Shown here: positions 24,920 to 33,665 of the stretch, in pieces
How the letters are laid out: each line of letters opens with the position of its first letter
How positions within the stretch are numbered: the first letter of the stretch is position 1
Assembly (NCBI RefSeq): GCF_022369515.1
Contig: NZ_CP059724.1
Location: 496,001 to 560,000, forward strand
DNA from: Paenibacillus sp. 19GGS1-52
Lineage (GTDB): Bacteria; Bacillota; Bacilli; Paenibacillales; Paenibacillaceae
Reading direction: 5' to 3'
DNA: 64,000 bases
Position numbers and translations under genes: made by a program
The notes under the pieces: model-generated
What the model was told of the DNA's origin: nothing
Database searches by the model: none
Seen by the model: only the letters and a program-made list of their open reading frames with translations

Positions 24920-26461
24920 ATGACAGACAACCTTATAGAACCGTCCCTGCGGCCCGGCATAACGCTCGCTAACCTCCCGCTGTCACCCGCATTAATATCA
25001 GCCTTTGGAGTGCTGCTCATTTCGGTCATTGCCCTCTTTACTGCTCCTTATGTGGGCATGGCGGACAATGGTGACTTCTTCCGTAACATTTATAGCAACG
25101 GGCTCTATTTCAATCTGCCGGATTATGATAGTAAATACTTTGGTTATTTTGTGAAGCAGTATGGAATCTATCAATATTTTAACGAGAATAGCGCAATGCT
25201 GGCTTCCTCGCAATCGTTGTTTATCAAGCTGGCTATAGGGCTTAATACACTTTTGTTCAGCAGTAAGGTGTTCGATATTCGTTTTCAGGCGGCTATTTAT
25301 ACCGTTCTATATGTGATCGCTATTTATTTGTTAATAGAATCTATTACCTGGAAGATGTCCCGGAAGCAGGGGCTGGTTGTTGCAGTCATAGCTATTTTTA
25401 TTTTCGGAGATACGAGCTATACGGCTTATTTCAATTCTTTTTACAGTGAGAGCGTCGTCTTGATTATGATGATCTTCGTGTTCGCTTCATGGCTGGCGTT
25501 ATATCGCAAAAGATACAATGACTACGTTATGCTGGCTTTGTTCGTGGTCAGTAGTCTCATCCTCACTACCTCCAAACAGCAAAATGCTCCAGTGGGCATG
25601 ATTATTGCTGTGCTTGCCATAATGCTCATTTGGATTCGCAAAGACCGTATATTCCGCTACCTTATGATCGGTTCTATTGCGCTTATGATGTTCGCCGGAG
25701 TGGCAACGTATTTGAACATTTCCAAGGAGTTTGTAGATATTAACCAGTATCATGCGATGACTCGGGGAATGCTGAACCAGTCGTCGAATCCAGAGACTAC
25801 GTTGAAATCCTTCGGTATTAATGAACAATATGCAATTCTGCAGGGCAGTATTTATTACGAGCAATATGGCACAATTGATGTGAAATCTCCCATTCTTGAA
25901 CAGGATTTCTACAGTCGCTATGGATTTGGTTCGATTCTCAAATATTATGTTGCTAATCCCGATCAACTTAGCTCCATTCTTAATATAGCTGCCCAAAGTG
26001 CGTTCACAATCAGACCCGCCGCTATGGGTAATTACGAGGAATCCGTGGGAAAAGAGTTCCGTGCCCATAGTCACTTTTTCTCTCTTTATAGTTTGCTTAA
26101 AGAAAAGCTGGCACCCCGAACATTTGCCTTTATCTTTATCTGGATGTTGGTAGTGATGGGGCTATATATGCCTTCTTTTGTGAGAGCAATGAAGTCGAGG
26201 GATTTCAGGGGGATGCAGAGAATGGTGCTGATCCTGGCCACAATAGGTGTCGGTCTATCCGGGATTTTTGTCTCCATTATCGGGGCAGGTGATGCTGATA
26301 TCTCGAAGCATGAATTTCTGTTTACCTTATCCTTTGATTTGGTAACGTTCCTGACCCTTTCTAGTGTGATTAGCCGCAGATTGTCAAATAAACGCCAGCC
26401 TGTCAGCAGCACTACTACAAGTGATTATCCGGCAGAGGCGCAAAAGGGTGTGAGCGCTTGA
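24920..26461 (+). CDS. Polytopic membrane protein, possible GT-C glycosyltransferase (WsfD-like)
   Basis: 513 residues from ATG 24920 (AAGGTG 6 nt upstream); ATG 24905 is also possible. It has about ten membrane segments. After the first comes an extracellular loop with YVGMADNGDFFRNIYS, which has the acidic pair expected of GT-C enzymes. A large loop lies between the sixth and seventh segments. The look is that of hexose transferases annotated WsfD in surface-glycan loci; this comes from memory and is uncertain. The ydaJKLMN operon of B. subtilis has no obvious equivalent, so this gene may modify the polymer. It overlaps the next gene by 4 bp. Confidence 0.65.
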   Translation: MTDNLIEPSLRPGITLANLPLSPALISAFGVLLISVIALFTAPYVGMADNGDFFRNIYSNGLYFNLPDYDSKYFGYFVKQYGIYQYFNENSAMLASSQSLFIKLAIGLNTLLFSSKVFDIRFQAAIYTVLYVIAIYLLIESITWKMSRKQGLVVAVIAIFIFGDTSYTAYFNSFYSESVVLIMMIFVFASWLALYRKRYNDYVMLALFVVSSLILTTSKQQNAPVGMIIAVLAIMLIWIRKDRIFRYLMIGSIALMMFAGVATYLNISKEFVDINQYHAMTRGMLNQSSNPETTLKSFGINEQYAILQGSIYYEQYGTIDVKSPILEQDFYSRYGFGSILKYYVANPDQLSSILNIAAQSAFTIRPAAMGNYEESVGKEFRAHSHFFSLYSLLKEKLAPRTFAFIFIWMLVVMGLYMPSFVRAMKSRDFRGMQRMVLILATIGVGLSGIFVSIIGAGDADISKHEFLFTLSFDLVTFLTLSSVISRRLSNKRQPVSSTTTSDYPAEAQKGVSA

Positions 26462-28002
26462 ACAGAGTGCAAGGTTTGCTGTTGCTTCTGGTCCTTGCTG
26501 TCTCGCTGCTTACAGCCTCACCTGTACATTCTGCAGCAGCACAAGAGCCGCAAGTTCTGCTGCTATTCGACAGCCTGGCAATAGGAACAAACAGTGAGGG
26601 CAATGTTAATGAGCTTCAACGACAACTCGCGGCCCTCAATACTAAGGTAACGCTTCAAAGTCTGGACCAGTACTTAAGGGGTTCCATGGCGTCTTACTCC
26701 AACGTAATTACAGTAATTAATCATCCGGAACTCACTATTACAAACAAATCTTATCTGGATGATGTAGCGAGCTATCAGGGACAGTATTTGCACGTCGGAT
26801 ATAACCCTCCTGCCACTTTGAAGAAAGCTTTACAGCTGACTACGGCTGTGATGTACGGTGCAAGTGCCGATCTCCAAATAGGGGAGTCCTTAGAGACAAG
26901 CTTGGGGGTCCAAGATATGCCCTATATTGTCGCAAGTAAGGCAACAAAGACCTACGGAACCTTATCGTTTCGGGACAGAAGCCTGCAGGTTCCATATGCC
27001 GTGAGCAGTGGGAGATATACCTATGTGCCGTATTTGGTACAAGGGGATGCTAGTACATGGGCCGCAGCCACTGTGCTGAAGGACTGGCTGCCTCCAGACA
27101 TCGCACCTCAAATGTATTTGGTTATTAAAGAGATCTATCCATTCTCTGATCTGGAGCTGCTGAAGCAAGCCGCCGATCAGCTATACCAGGATGGCATTCC
27201 GTTTATAGCCAGTGTGCGGCCCGTGTTCAGCAATACAGACTTTCCAGCGATGCAGCGCTATCTGGAGGCGCTGAAGATTGTGCAATCCCGGAACGGCAGC
27301 ATTATGGTTAACGTTCCTGTGGTGAGGCCGTCCATTAATAACAGTGACCATACGCTGCAGGAGAAAATGAATGGTTTTATTAATCTGCTAATCCAGAACG
27401 GCATTGCTCCGCTCGGTGTCGGTGCAGAATTCTACTGGAGCTATGATAAAGAGTATGCAGGAGCGGGGATGGGCTTTTTTGACTCAGCGGTTCTATATCC
27501 AGATGAAGAGATTCGATATCTGGAACAGACGAACACATCCAAGACATTCGCTTCATCCCTGTACAGTGTGCCACTGGAACTCTTGCAGAGCATACAACAT
27601 AAGGCCAATAAGCCTATCCCGGTTTTCCCGCTGAATACAGCGATTACCGTCGATTTTCCGCAGGATAAAGGTGGACTTGAGGATATGCTGCACAGTCTGG
27701 AGCAGGACTGGATTTCTTTTGCCGACTATAAGCAGGGGGTTCATCGGGTAGTTACAGATACAAGTACTATCTCTTCGTTGCAAGGAGTTATTTCGATCAA
27801 TGGGCAGGAACTGAACATAGACTACACGCCGGAAGTTGTGAATGACGACTTTCAATATACACAAGAGCAGAAGAAAAGCTTTACCAAGCTGTTCAATGTG
27901 CAGAATCAATTCTTCATTGTGGTTATTATTATCTCTTTGCTGCTCTTTGGCGGACTGCTGATTATCGGAAACCGGATGTATAGAAAGAAATATTTGAAGT
28001 GA
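26458..28002 (+). CDS. ydaL: DUF2334 polysaccharide deacetylase-like exported protein (YdaL-type)
   Basis: 514 residues, TTG start overlapping the previous stop. A signal peptide ends near HSAAA. The central part (VIKEIYPFSDLELLKQAADQLYQDGIPFIASVRPVF, in pieces) matches DUF2334, a divergent relative of polysaccharide deacetylases. A C-terminal membrane helix (about 488-506) ends in a short basic tail. It probably acts on the growing polymer outside the membrane. It sits between the GT-C-like protein and the GT2 synthase, the same relation to the synthase as YdaL in B. subtilis. Confidence 0.8.
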   Translation: MNRVQGLLLLLVLAVSLLTASPVHSAAAQEPQVLLLFDSLAIGTNSEGNVNELQRQLAALNTKVTLQSLDQYLRGSMASYSNVITVINHPELTITNKSYLDDVASYQGQYLHVGYNPPATLKKALQLTTAVMYGASADLQIGESLETSLGVQDMPYIVASKATKTYGTLSFRDRSLQVPYAVSSGRYTYVPYLVQGDASTWAAATVLKDWLPPDIAPQMYLVIKEIYPFSDLELLKQAADQLYQDGIPFIASVRPVFSNTDFPAMQRYLEALKIVQSRNGSIMVNVPVVRPSINNSDHTLQEKMNGFINLLIQNGIAPLGVGAEFYWSYDKEYAGAGMGFFDSAVLYPDEEIRYLEQTNTSKTFASSLYSVPLELLQSIQHKANKPIPVFPLNTAITVDFPQDKGGLEDMLHSLEQDWISFADYKQGVHRVVTDTSTISSLQGVISINGQELNIDYTPEVVNDDFQYTQEQKKSFTKLFNVQNQFFIVVIIISLLLFGGLLIIGNRMYRKKYLK

Positions 28003-28027
28003 GAAAAAGAATTGTGACTAGGAGAAA

Positions 28028-29281
28028 ATGATGAACATACCAGACGTGCTAATGGTGATAGCTGTGATCTGCATTTGGTCCCTGCTGCTGGTGAATGTGA
28101 CCCTCATTATAGCGGGATACTTGTACTACATTAAATCCGAAAATGAGGAGATGCCAGAGATTAAGGGGGAGTTGCCGTTTGTCACGATCATGGTTCCCGC
28201 TCATAACGAGGGTATTGTCATTAGCAAGACGGTAGAATCTCTGCTGGCCCTCGATTATCCGCATGACCGTTATGAGATCATTGTGATTAATGATAATTCC
28301 ACCGATAACAGCGCTCTTCTGCTGGGTAATATTCAGAGCCGGTATAAGAACCGTAATCTGCTGATCATCAGTACAGATGCGATTACAGGCGGCAAAGGGA
28401 AATCGAACGCCCTAAATATAGGATTTGCCCGCAGTAAGGGTGAACTCATTGCCATTTATGATGCGGACAACACTCCGGAAAAAATGGCACTGCGTTATCT
28501 GGTGGCTGAGATTATGAACGATTCCAGCCTCGGAGCGGTGATCGGCAAGTTCCGAACCCGCAACCGTGATGCGAGCCTATTGACCCGTTTCATTAATATC
28601 GAAACCCTGTCTTTTCAATGGATGGCCCAAGCAGGCCGCTGGAAGCTATTCAAGCTATGCACGATTCCTGGAACCAATTTTATTATGCGCAGATCTATTG
28701 TCGAGAGCATCGGCGGCTGGGATGTTAAAGCCATTGCGGAGGATACGGAAATCAGCTTTCGCATCTACATGATGGGCTACCGGATTAAATTCCAACCGAA
28801 ATCCGTGACCTGGGAGCAGGAACCCCAGACCTTAAAGGTCTGGTTCAAGCAGCGAACGCGTTGGGCTAAGGGGAATATTTATGTCATTGTCAAAAATATC
28901 CCCCTGCTTTTCGACAAGTCCGCTTCACGCATTCGTTTCGACATTCTTTATTATCTATCGATCTATTTCCTGCTGCTGTTGTCGCTAATTACCTCTGATA
29001 CGCTGCTCGTTCTGCATGCACTCGGGTATGTGCATACCACGATAGCCGGACTTAGTGGATTTCTCTGGCTGCTAGCCATTATTTTGTTCGTCGTAGGTAC
29101 CTTCATTACGCTAACTACCGAGAAAGGCGAAATGAGCTTATCTAATGTATGGATCATCTTATTAATGTATGTCTCTTACTGCCAGTTATGGATGCTCGTC
29201 GCCGCTTACGGATTATACAACTACATTAAGGATCTTATCTTTAAAAGAGAAGCAAAATGGTACAAGACCGAGCGTTATTAA
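28028..29281 (+). CDS. ydaM: Family 2 processive glycosyltransferase (YdaM-type)
   Basis: 417 residues; AGGAG precedes tandem ATGs at 28028 and 28031. One N-terminal membrane helix is followed by the GT2 domain. The four signature motifs of processive synthases are present: VIND after VTIMVPAHNEG, DAD in IAIYDADNTPE, the AEDTE base motif, and QRTRW (QxxRW). Three or four C-terminal helices would form the translocation channel. It should polymerise and export an unidentified polysaccharide, as BcsA does, together with the BcsB-like protein that follows. Confidence 0.9.
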   Translation: MMNIPDVLMVIAVICIWSLLLVNVTLIIAGYLYYIKSENEEMPEIKGELPFVTIMVPAHNEGIVISKTVESLLALDYPHDRYEIIVINDNSTDNSALLLGNIQSRYKNRNLLIISTDAITGGKGKSNALNIGFARSKGELIAIYDADNTPEKMALRYLVAEIMNDSSLGAVIGKFRTRNRDASLLTRFINIETLSFQWMAQAGRWKLFKLCTIPGTNFIMRRSIVESIGGWDVKAIAEDTEISFRIYMMGYRIKFQPKSVTWEQEPQTLKVWFKQRTRWAKGNIYVIVKNIPLLFDKSASRIRFDILYYLSIYFLLLLSLITSDTLLVLHALGYVHTTIAGLSGFLWLLAIILFVVGTFITLTTEKGEMSLSNVWIILLMYVSYCQLWMLVAAYGLYNYIKDLIFKREAKWYKTERY

Positions 29282-29324
29282 AGTGCCAGCGGGAAAGAAA
29301 ATGTAATTACAGGAGACACAGAAC

Positions 29325-31409
29325 ATGAAAAAACAATTGACCATGCTAGTACTCTGCCTCTCACTTTTCTTCATCCAAATCGATGGCGCTGCAGCAGCGG
29401 TTCTGCAGAAGGACAGCAGCCTAACGTATGAGACATTATTTACTGGAACGGATGTCTCCTTGTCGGGCTCAGGCTCCCAGCAGCAATATTTTAAAGTCAT
29501 GGATTATTGGAATGTGGATGAACTAAGAATTAATCTGCATTTTCAAATCTCGCAAATTACCGCGGATCAGAACTCAAGCGTGACCCTCTCACTTAATGGT
29601 AGTCCGTTCTATACGTTCAGACCTTCGGTGCAGAACAATGGGGAGCAGCAGCTCACCATCACAGCACCCAAGGGATTTCTGAAAGAGGGCAGCAATACGC
29701 TCACCATTCAAGGTTATCTGCGTACAGCAAGAGTAGATAATCAAATCTGCTCCGTGGATAATTCACCTGATAATTGGCTGCACCTTTTTAATACGTCCAG
29801 TATCGCTGTACGCTATACGCCGAAAGCGTTAAGCGGAGGTATCAGTGATTTCAGTGAACGATTCTCCGGGATCGATACCCTAACGGACAATCACAGCCTG
29901 CTCGCTGTACCGGACAAGAGCAGTGCAGCCGAATTGGAAGCGGCAACCTATGCCCTTTCTGGGCTGGCGAGCAATAATACCTTGAGCGATAGGACAATAC
30001 CGCTGCTTCCTTACCGCGGGGATACCGTTAAAGCTAAAGAGGCTGTTGTGCTGATCGCTAGGTATGATCATGTGCCAGCCCCGCTGAAGGCTCTACTCAG
30101 CCCCGCTGAAGATTTAGGAACCCATGCTTTGATTCAACTGGTGAATAAAGATACTCAGCCGACGCTCGTGGTTACCTCGAAGGATGAGAGCTTATTGATT
30201 AAAGCTGGGCGTCTGCTCGGCAATAGGGATTTAATCGGACAGCTCAGCAGTGATCTGTTGGTCATAGATGATGTTACAGAGGTTGCGACTCCAGCGTTTT
30301 CCCTCAGCTCTAATATTACCTTCACAGAGACGGGCGATAAACTGACTGGGCCGAATCATCAGGAGCAGACCTATTTTGTCTCGCTGCCGTCCAATCGTTC
30401 GATTGCAGATTCCGGCAAAATCAGTCTGGATTTCCGCTACGCCGAAAATCTGGACTTCGGTCGTTCCCTGGTTACAGTGAGCATCAATGGTACTCCGATC
30501 GGCAGCAAGAAGCTGACGCAGGAGTTGGCGAATGGGGATTCTCTAAATTTCTCCATTCCGGAAAATCTGAATGTTTCTGGTAACTTTTCAGTGAATGTTG
30601 CCTTTGATTTGGAGCTGCCAAGTGCTATATGCACACCTAATTCAGAGCAAATGCCTTGGGCGTATATCAGCAAAGATTCTGTGCTGCATTTGAATACAAA
30701 GGACCGGACGGATCTGCTGTTTAATAACTATCCTTACCCTTTCCTGCGTGATGAGGTCTACAACCACGTTGCCGTCGTTCTGCCGGAGGAGATGGATGAT
30801 TACTCTTATCAAAGCTTGTCGAATATGTTCAATCTGCTGGGCCAATATGCCAGTGGCAATACAGGGGATGTCCACTTTTACACCGACAGTGTTATTGCAG
30901 ATAACTTAAAGAATAATAATATTATTGCCATTGGTACCTATAAGAATAATAAAGTTATCCGAGATAATAATGAAAAGCTCTATTTTCAATATAACAGCGA
31001 AGGGACTACGTTCCACTCCAACGAGAAGATGAGCATTGAAGAGCAATATGGTGCGCAGATTGGCACCCTGCAGCTGATCGATTCGCCTTATGAGAGCGGG
31101 CATGGTCTGCTTGCTGTAACGGGCGTCAGCTCAGAAGAGTACTATTTGGCTTCTAAGCTGATCGCCAGCGAGAGTAGTAAGTGGAAAGTATACGGGGACG
31201 GTGTAGTTACGGATAAGAATGGCAATATCAATGCCTATCGTTTCAAAACTGCCAGTGGCGCAGCCAAGGACTCGGTGGTACAGAAAATTGTTGACCGCAG
31301 TGATGTGCTTGCTTTTGTTGTAGCCATTGTTTTGGTGCTTACCATGGTCATTCTATCGCTGCTGCTGCTGCTTCGTAAACATATGAAGAAACGTGGTGAT
31401 AAAGAGTGA
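29325..31409 (+). CDS. ydaN: BcsB-like exported polysaccharide synthase subunit (YdaN-type)
   Basis: 694 residues, ATG with AGGAG upstream. It has a signal peptide (about 1-25), two repeats of carbohydrate-binding and flavodoxin-like modules typical of BcsB (first LRINLHFQISQITADQ, second ISLDFRYAENLDFG), and a C-terminal membrane helix (about 663-686). BcsB anchors and guides the polymer outside the membrane and is required for synthase activity. Its stop overlaps the GTG start of the c-di-GMP receptor-like gene. Confidence 0.85.
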   Translation: MKKQLTMLVLCLSLFFIQIDGAAAAVLQKDSSLTYETLFTGTDVSLSGSGSQQQYFKVMDYWNVDELRINLHFQISQITADQNSSVTLSLNGSPFYTFRPSVQNNGEQQLTITAPKGFLKEGSNTLTIQGYLRTARVDNQICSVDNSPDNWLHLFNTSSIAVRYTPKALSGGISDFSERFSGIDTLTDNHSLLAVPDKSSAAELEAATYALSGLASNNTLSDRTIPLLPYRGDTVKAKEAVVLIARYDHVPAPLKALLSPAEDLGTHALIQLVNKDTQPTLVVTSKDESLLIKAGRLLGNRDLIGQLSSDLLVIDDVTEVATPAFSLSSNITFTETGDKLTGPNHQEQTYFVSLPSNRSIADSGKISLDFRYAENLDFGRSLVTVSINGTPIGSKKLTQELANGDSLNFSIPENLNVSGNFSVNVAFDLELPSAICTPNSEQMPWAYISKDSVLHLNTKDRTDLLFNNYPYPFLRDEVYNHVAVVLPEEMDDYSYQSLSNMFNLLGQYASGNTGDVHFYTDSVIADNLKNNNIIAIGTYKNNKVIRDNNEKLYFQYNSEGTTFHSNEKMSIEEQYGAQIGTLQLIDSPYESGHGLLAVTGVSSEEYYLASKLIASESSKWKVYGDGVVTDKNGNINAYRFKTASGAAKDSVVQKIVDRSDVLAFVVAIVLVLTMVILSLLLLLRKHMKKRGDKE

Positions 31410-32260
31410 GACGCAACCGCAGCAACTTAATATCGGATGTCGCCTTTCTGTTATTTCTTGTGTTGATTTATATATGTATTGTCTTCATAGCCGGAACGCC
31501 GGACAGTTATATCCAGAATATCATCATTTTGAATGTCGCCTTCTTGCTTGCCATAGTTACCTATTTCACAACAGTAACCGCAGGACTGGTTCTTAATCTA
31601 GTATTTATCTTCAGCTATGGTTTCTTTATTCTGTATCAGACCGTATCACAGGGCGCGACAATTGGAGTCAATACGTATTTCTGGTTGCTGATGACTCCGC
31701 TGCTTACAGTGGTTGTCTGGATATTCACCTTAAGCGGCCGTCAACTGCAGACAGAGAATGAACGTTTGGAGAAAAAGACGGCCAATCTGGCCACCGTTGA
31801 CGAGCATACGGACCTGCGGAACAGCTTCTCTTTTCAGAAGGATGCGCTTCTCTTTACCGGCATTTCGACCAGATATAAGATCCCGTTAACGCTGCTCGTC
31901 GTCAAAGTGAAATATTGGAACGAGATACGGCGCCTGATTCCGGAAGAGCAGCTTTCAGAGGCCATCTACGATGTCTCCCAGATCAACCAATCCAGTATTC
32001 GTACTAATGACGCTCTATATTTACTGGACAAAGAGGATGCCACCTGGGGCTTGCTGCTATTTACGGACAATGATGGGGCCAAAATCGTCATAGAGCGTCT
32101 TAAATACAAGCTTCAGGAGCTAAACGATACCGAGTTCTCCCGTAAATACAAAGTTAACCTCGGCCTAAAGATCGGAGCGGTGGAATATCAGTCGGATACC
32201 ATCGAGAATCCATTTGATTTCATTGTTCAGGCTAAAAAACAATTGGAGTATGATGTATAG
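31406..32260 (+). CDS. ydaK: Membrane protein with degenerate GGDEF domain, probable c-di-GMP receptor (YdaK-type)
   Basis: 284 residues, GTG start overlapping the preceding stop. Four membrane segments (about 12-110), a short coiled coil (QTENERLEKKTANLAT), then a GGDEF-like domain (about 130-284). The active-site motif is replaced by DKEDA (208-212), so it should not make c-di-GMP. The inhibitory-site motif RxxD is intact as RTND (199-202), exactly five residues before. This is the layout of receptors such as YdaK (283 aa), which binds c-di-GMP and activates the YdaLMN synthase. It is the last gene of the operon. Confidence 0.85.
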   Translation: MRRNRSNLISDVAFLLFLVLIYICIVFIAGTPDSYIQNIIILNVAFLLAIVTYFTTVTAGLVLNLVFIFSYGFFILYQTVSQGATIGVNTYFWLLMTPLLTVVVWIFTLSGRQLQTENERLEKKTANLATVDEHTDLRNSFSFQKDALLFTGISTRYKIPLTLLVVKVKYWNEIRRLIPEEQLSEAIYDVSQINQSSIRTNDALYLLDKEDATWGLLLFTDNDGAKIVIERLKYKLQELNDTEFSRKYKVNLGLKIGAVEYQSDTIENPFDFIVQAKKQLEYDV

Positions 32261-32288
32261 GTAAAGCTTCTATAAGGAGGAAGAATTT

Positions 32289-33077
32289 ATGGATCTGGGC
32301 CTGACGAACAAATCGGTTTTTGTAGCTGCGGCAAGCAAAGGACTGGGACTCGCAACAGCGCTGGAGTTTGCACGTGAAGGGGCTAGAGTGACGATTGCCA
32401 GTCGCAGTCTGGAACAGCTGGAAGCTGCCCAGCAGGCAATTATGGAGGCTACCGGACAAAGGGTTGGCATTGTGCAGATGGATGTGACTAACCCGGAGGA
32501 TACCAAGCGCGCCATACATGCAGCGGTTGAGCATAACGGCGGTCTGAATGTCTTGGTCACCAATGCAGGTGGTCCTCCCGGTGGAGGATTCGCTGATATG
32601 GAGGATGAGGATTGGCATGGCGGTTTTGAGCTTACGCTGATGAGTACCATCCGTCTGATTCGAGAGGCCCTGCCATATCTTCGCTCTGCTGGAGAAGGGC
32701 GTATTGTCAATGTGAGCTCAGTCTCCATCAAACAGCCCATTCAGGGGCTTATTCTCTCCAATGTATTCCGTGCCGGTGTAAATGCCTTGACGAAAAGTCT
32801 GGCAACAGAGCTTGCTCCGGATGGAATTCTGATCAATACGATTGCACCCGGCCGCATCGGCACCGACCGAATTATGCAATTGGACCGCAAGCGTGCTGAC
32901 CTGCGTGAGATTCCCGTGGAGCAGATTCAGCAAGAGGCGCTTAGCCAAATTCCGCTCGGTAGAACAGGCACACCGGAGGAGTTTGGCAAAGCTGCTGTGT
33001 TCCTGGGATCTTTCGCCAATACGTATATCACAGGACAGGCGCTTCTGGTTGACGGGGGAATGGTCAAATCATTATAA
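32289..33077 (+). CDS. SDR-family oxidoreductase with atypical active site
   Basis: 262 residues, ATG with AAGGAGG upstream, 28 bp after the c-di-GMP receptor gene. The cofactor loop reads FVAAASKGLGLATA instead of TGxxxGIG. The NAG motif is intact (TNAGGPPGGG). The catalytic YxxxK is replaced by SxxxR (LILSNVFRAGVNALTKSLA). Such BKR-like SDR proteins with imperfect motifs are a known subgroup of uncertain activity. The C-terminus (ITGQALLVDGGMVKSL) is typical. It may be cotranscribed with the exopolysaccharide operon, but I see no functional tie. Confidence 0.82.
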   Translation: MDLGLTNKSVFVAAASKGLGLATALEFAREGARVTIASRSLEQLEAAQQAIMEATGQRVGIVQMDVTNPEDTKRAIHAAVEHNGGLNVLVTNAGGPPGGGFADMEDEDWHGGFELTLMSTIRLIREALPYLRSAGEGRIVNVSSVSIKQPIQGLILSNVFRAGVNALTKSLATELAPDGILINTIAPGRIGTDRIMQLDRKRADLREIPVEQIQQEALSQIPLGRTGTPEEFGKAAVFLGSFANTYITGQALLVDGGMVKSL

Positions 33078-33259
33078 TTTCCACTGTATTTGATCTTGAC
33101 TTTGGCAAGTGATTTAACATATGATGAAGTGGTGGCCTAAATCGTGAGATTTGCTTAATTTTCTACGTATAATAGGTTATACTTATAGATGAACCTAGAG
33201 ATCCTTTGGTTAAGTTACCATAAAGAATCATTAATTTGTTAAGAAGGAGGACTATCAGA

Positions 33260-33508
33260 ATGAGAGAAGGCATACATCCTAAATACAACCAGGTTATTTT
33301 TCTGGATGCAAGCGTAGGTTTCAAATTCCTGAGCGCATCTACTAAATCATCCGGTGAAACAATGGAATGGGAAGATGGCAACACATATCCAGTTATCCGT
33401 GTGGACGCTAGTTCCGCATCACACCCTTTCTACACAGGTAAACAAAGAGATTCCGAAACAGGCGGTCGCGTAGACAAGTTCAAACAACGTCTGGCACAGA
33501 AGAAATAG
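33260..33508 (+). CDS. rpmE2: Ribosomal protein bL31, type B (Cys-less)
   Basis: 82 residues from ATG 33260 (AAGGAGG upstream); a frame extending to 33236 is not needed. The sequence [28 protein letters not shown] is typical of L31 type B. It has no CxxC pair, so it does not hold zinc. In B. subtilis the equivalent YtiA is Zur-repressed and replaces the zinc form under zinc starvation. I found no clear Zur box here, only AAATC-gtga-GATTT at 33138-33151. Single gene with terminator. Confidence 0.93.
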   Translation: MREGIHPKYNQVIFLDASVGFKFLSASTKSSGETMEWEDGNTYPVIRVDASSASHPFYTGKQRDSETGGRVDKFKQRLAQKK

Positions 33509-33527
33509 GTTTAATTCATTATGTTGA

Positions 33528-33580
33528 AAAGGGACAACCCCGTATGAAGCATTCGCTTCAAGGGGAGGTCCCTTTTTTTT
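33528..33580 (+). terminator. Intrinsic terminator after rpmE2
   Basis: AAGGGAC..CCCC..GAAG pairs with CTTC..GGGG.GGTCCCTT, ending in eight T. Confidence 0.85.
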
Positions 33581-33665
33581 ATCTGGATTTACCAAGAATG
33601 ATTCATTTGTAGGAAATAGTAGGATATAATGAGTCAAAGTCATCTGATAATAGGGGAAATTTGAC

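Noticed and set aside
25499..26074. 191-aa minus-strand reading frame
   Set aside because: Shadow of the GT-C-like membrane protein; no ribosome site or family resemblance.
33138..33151. AAATCGTGAGATTT as a Zur box for rpmE2
   Set aside because: Only the outer arms are symmetrical; it lacks the TCGTAAT-type core and is far upstream of the start.
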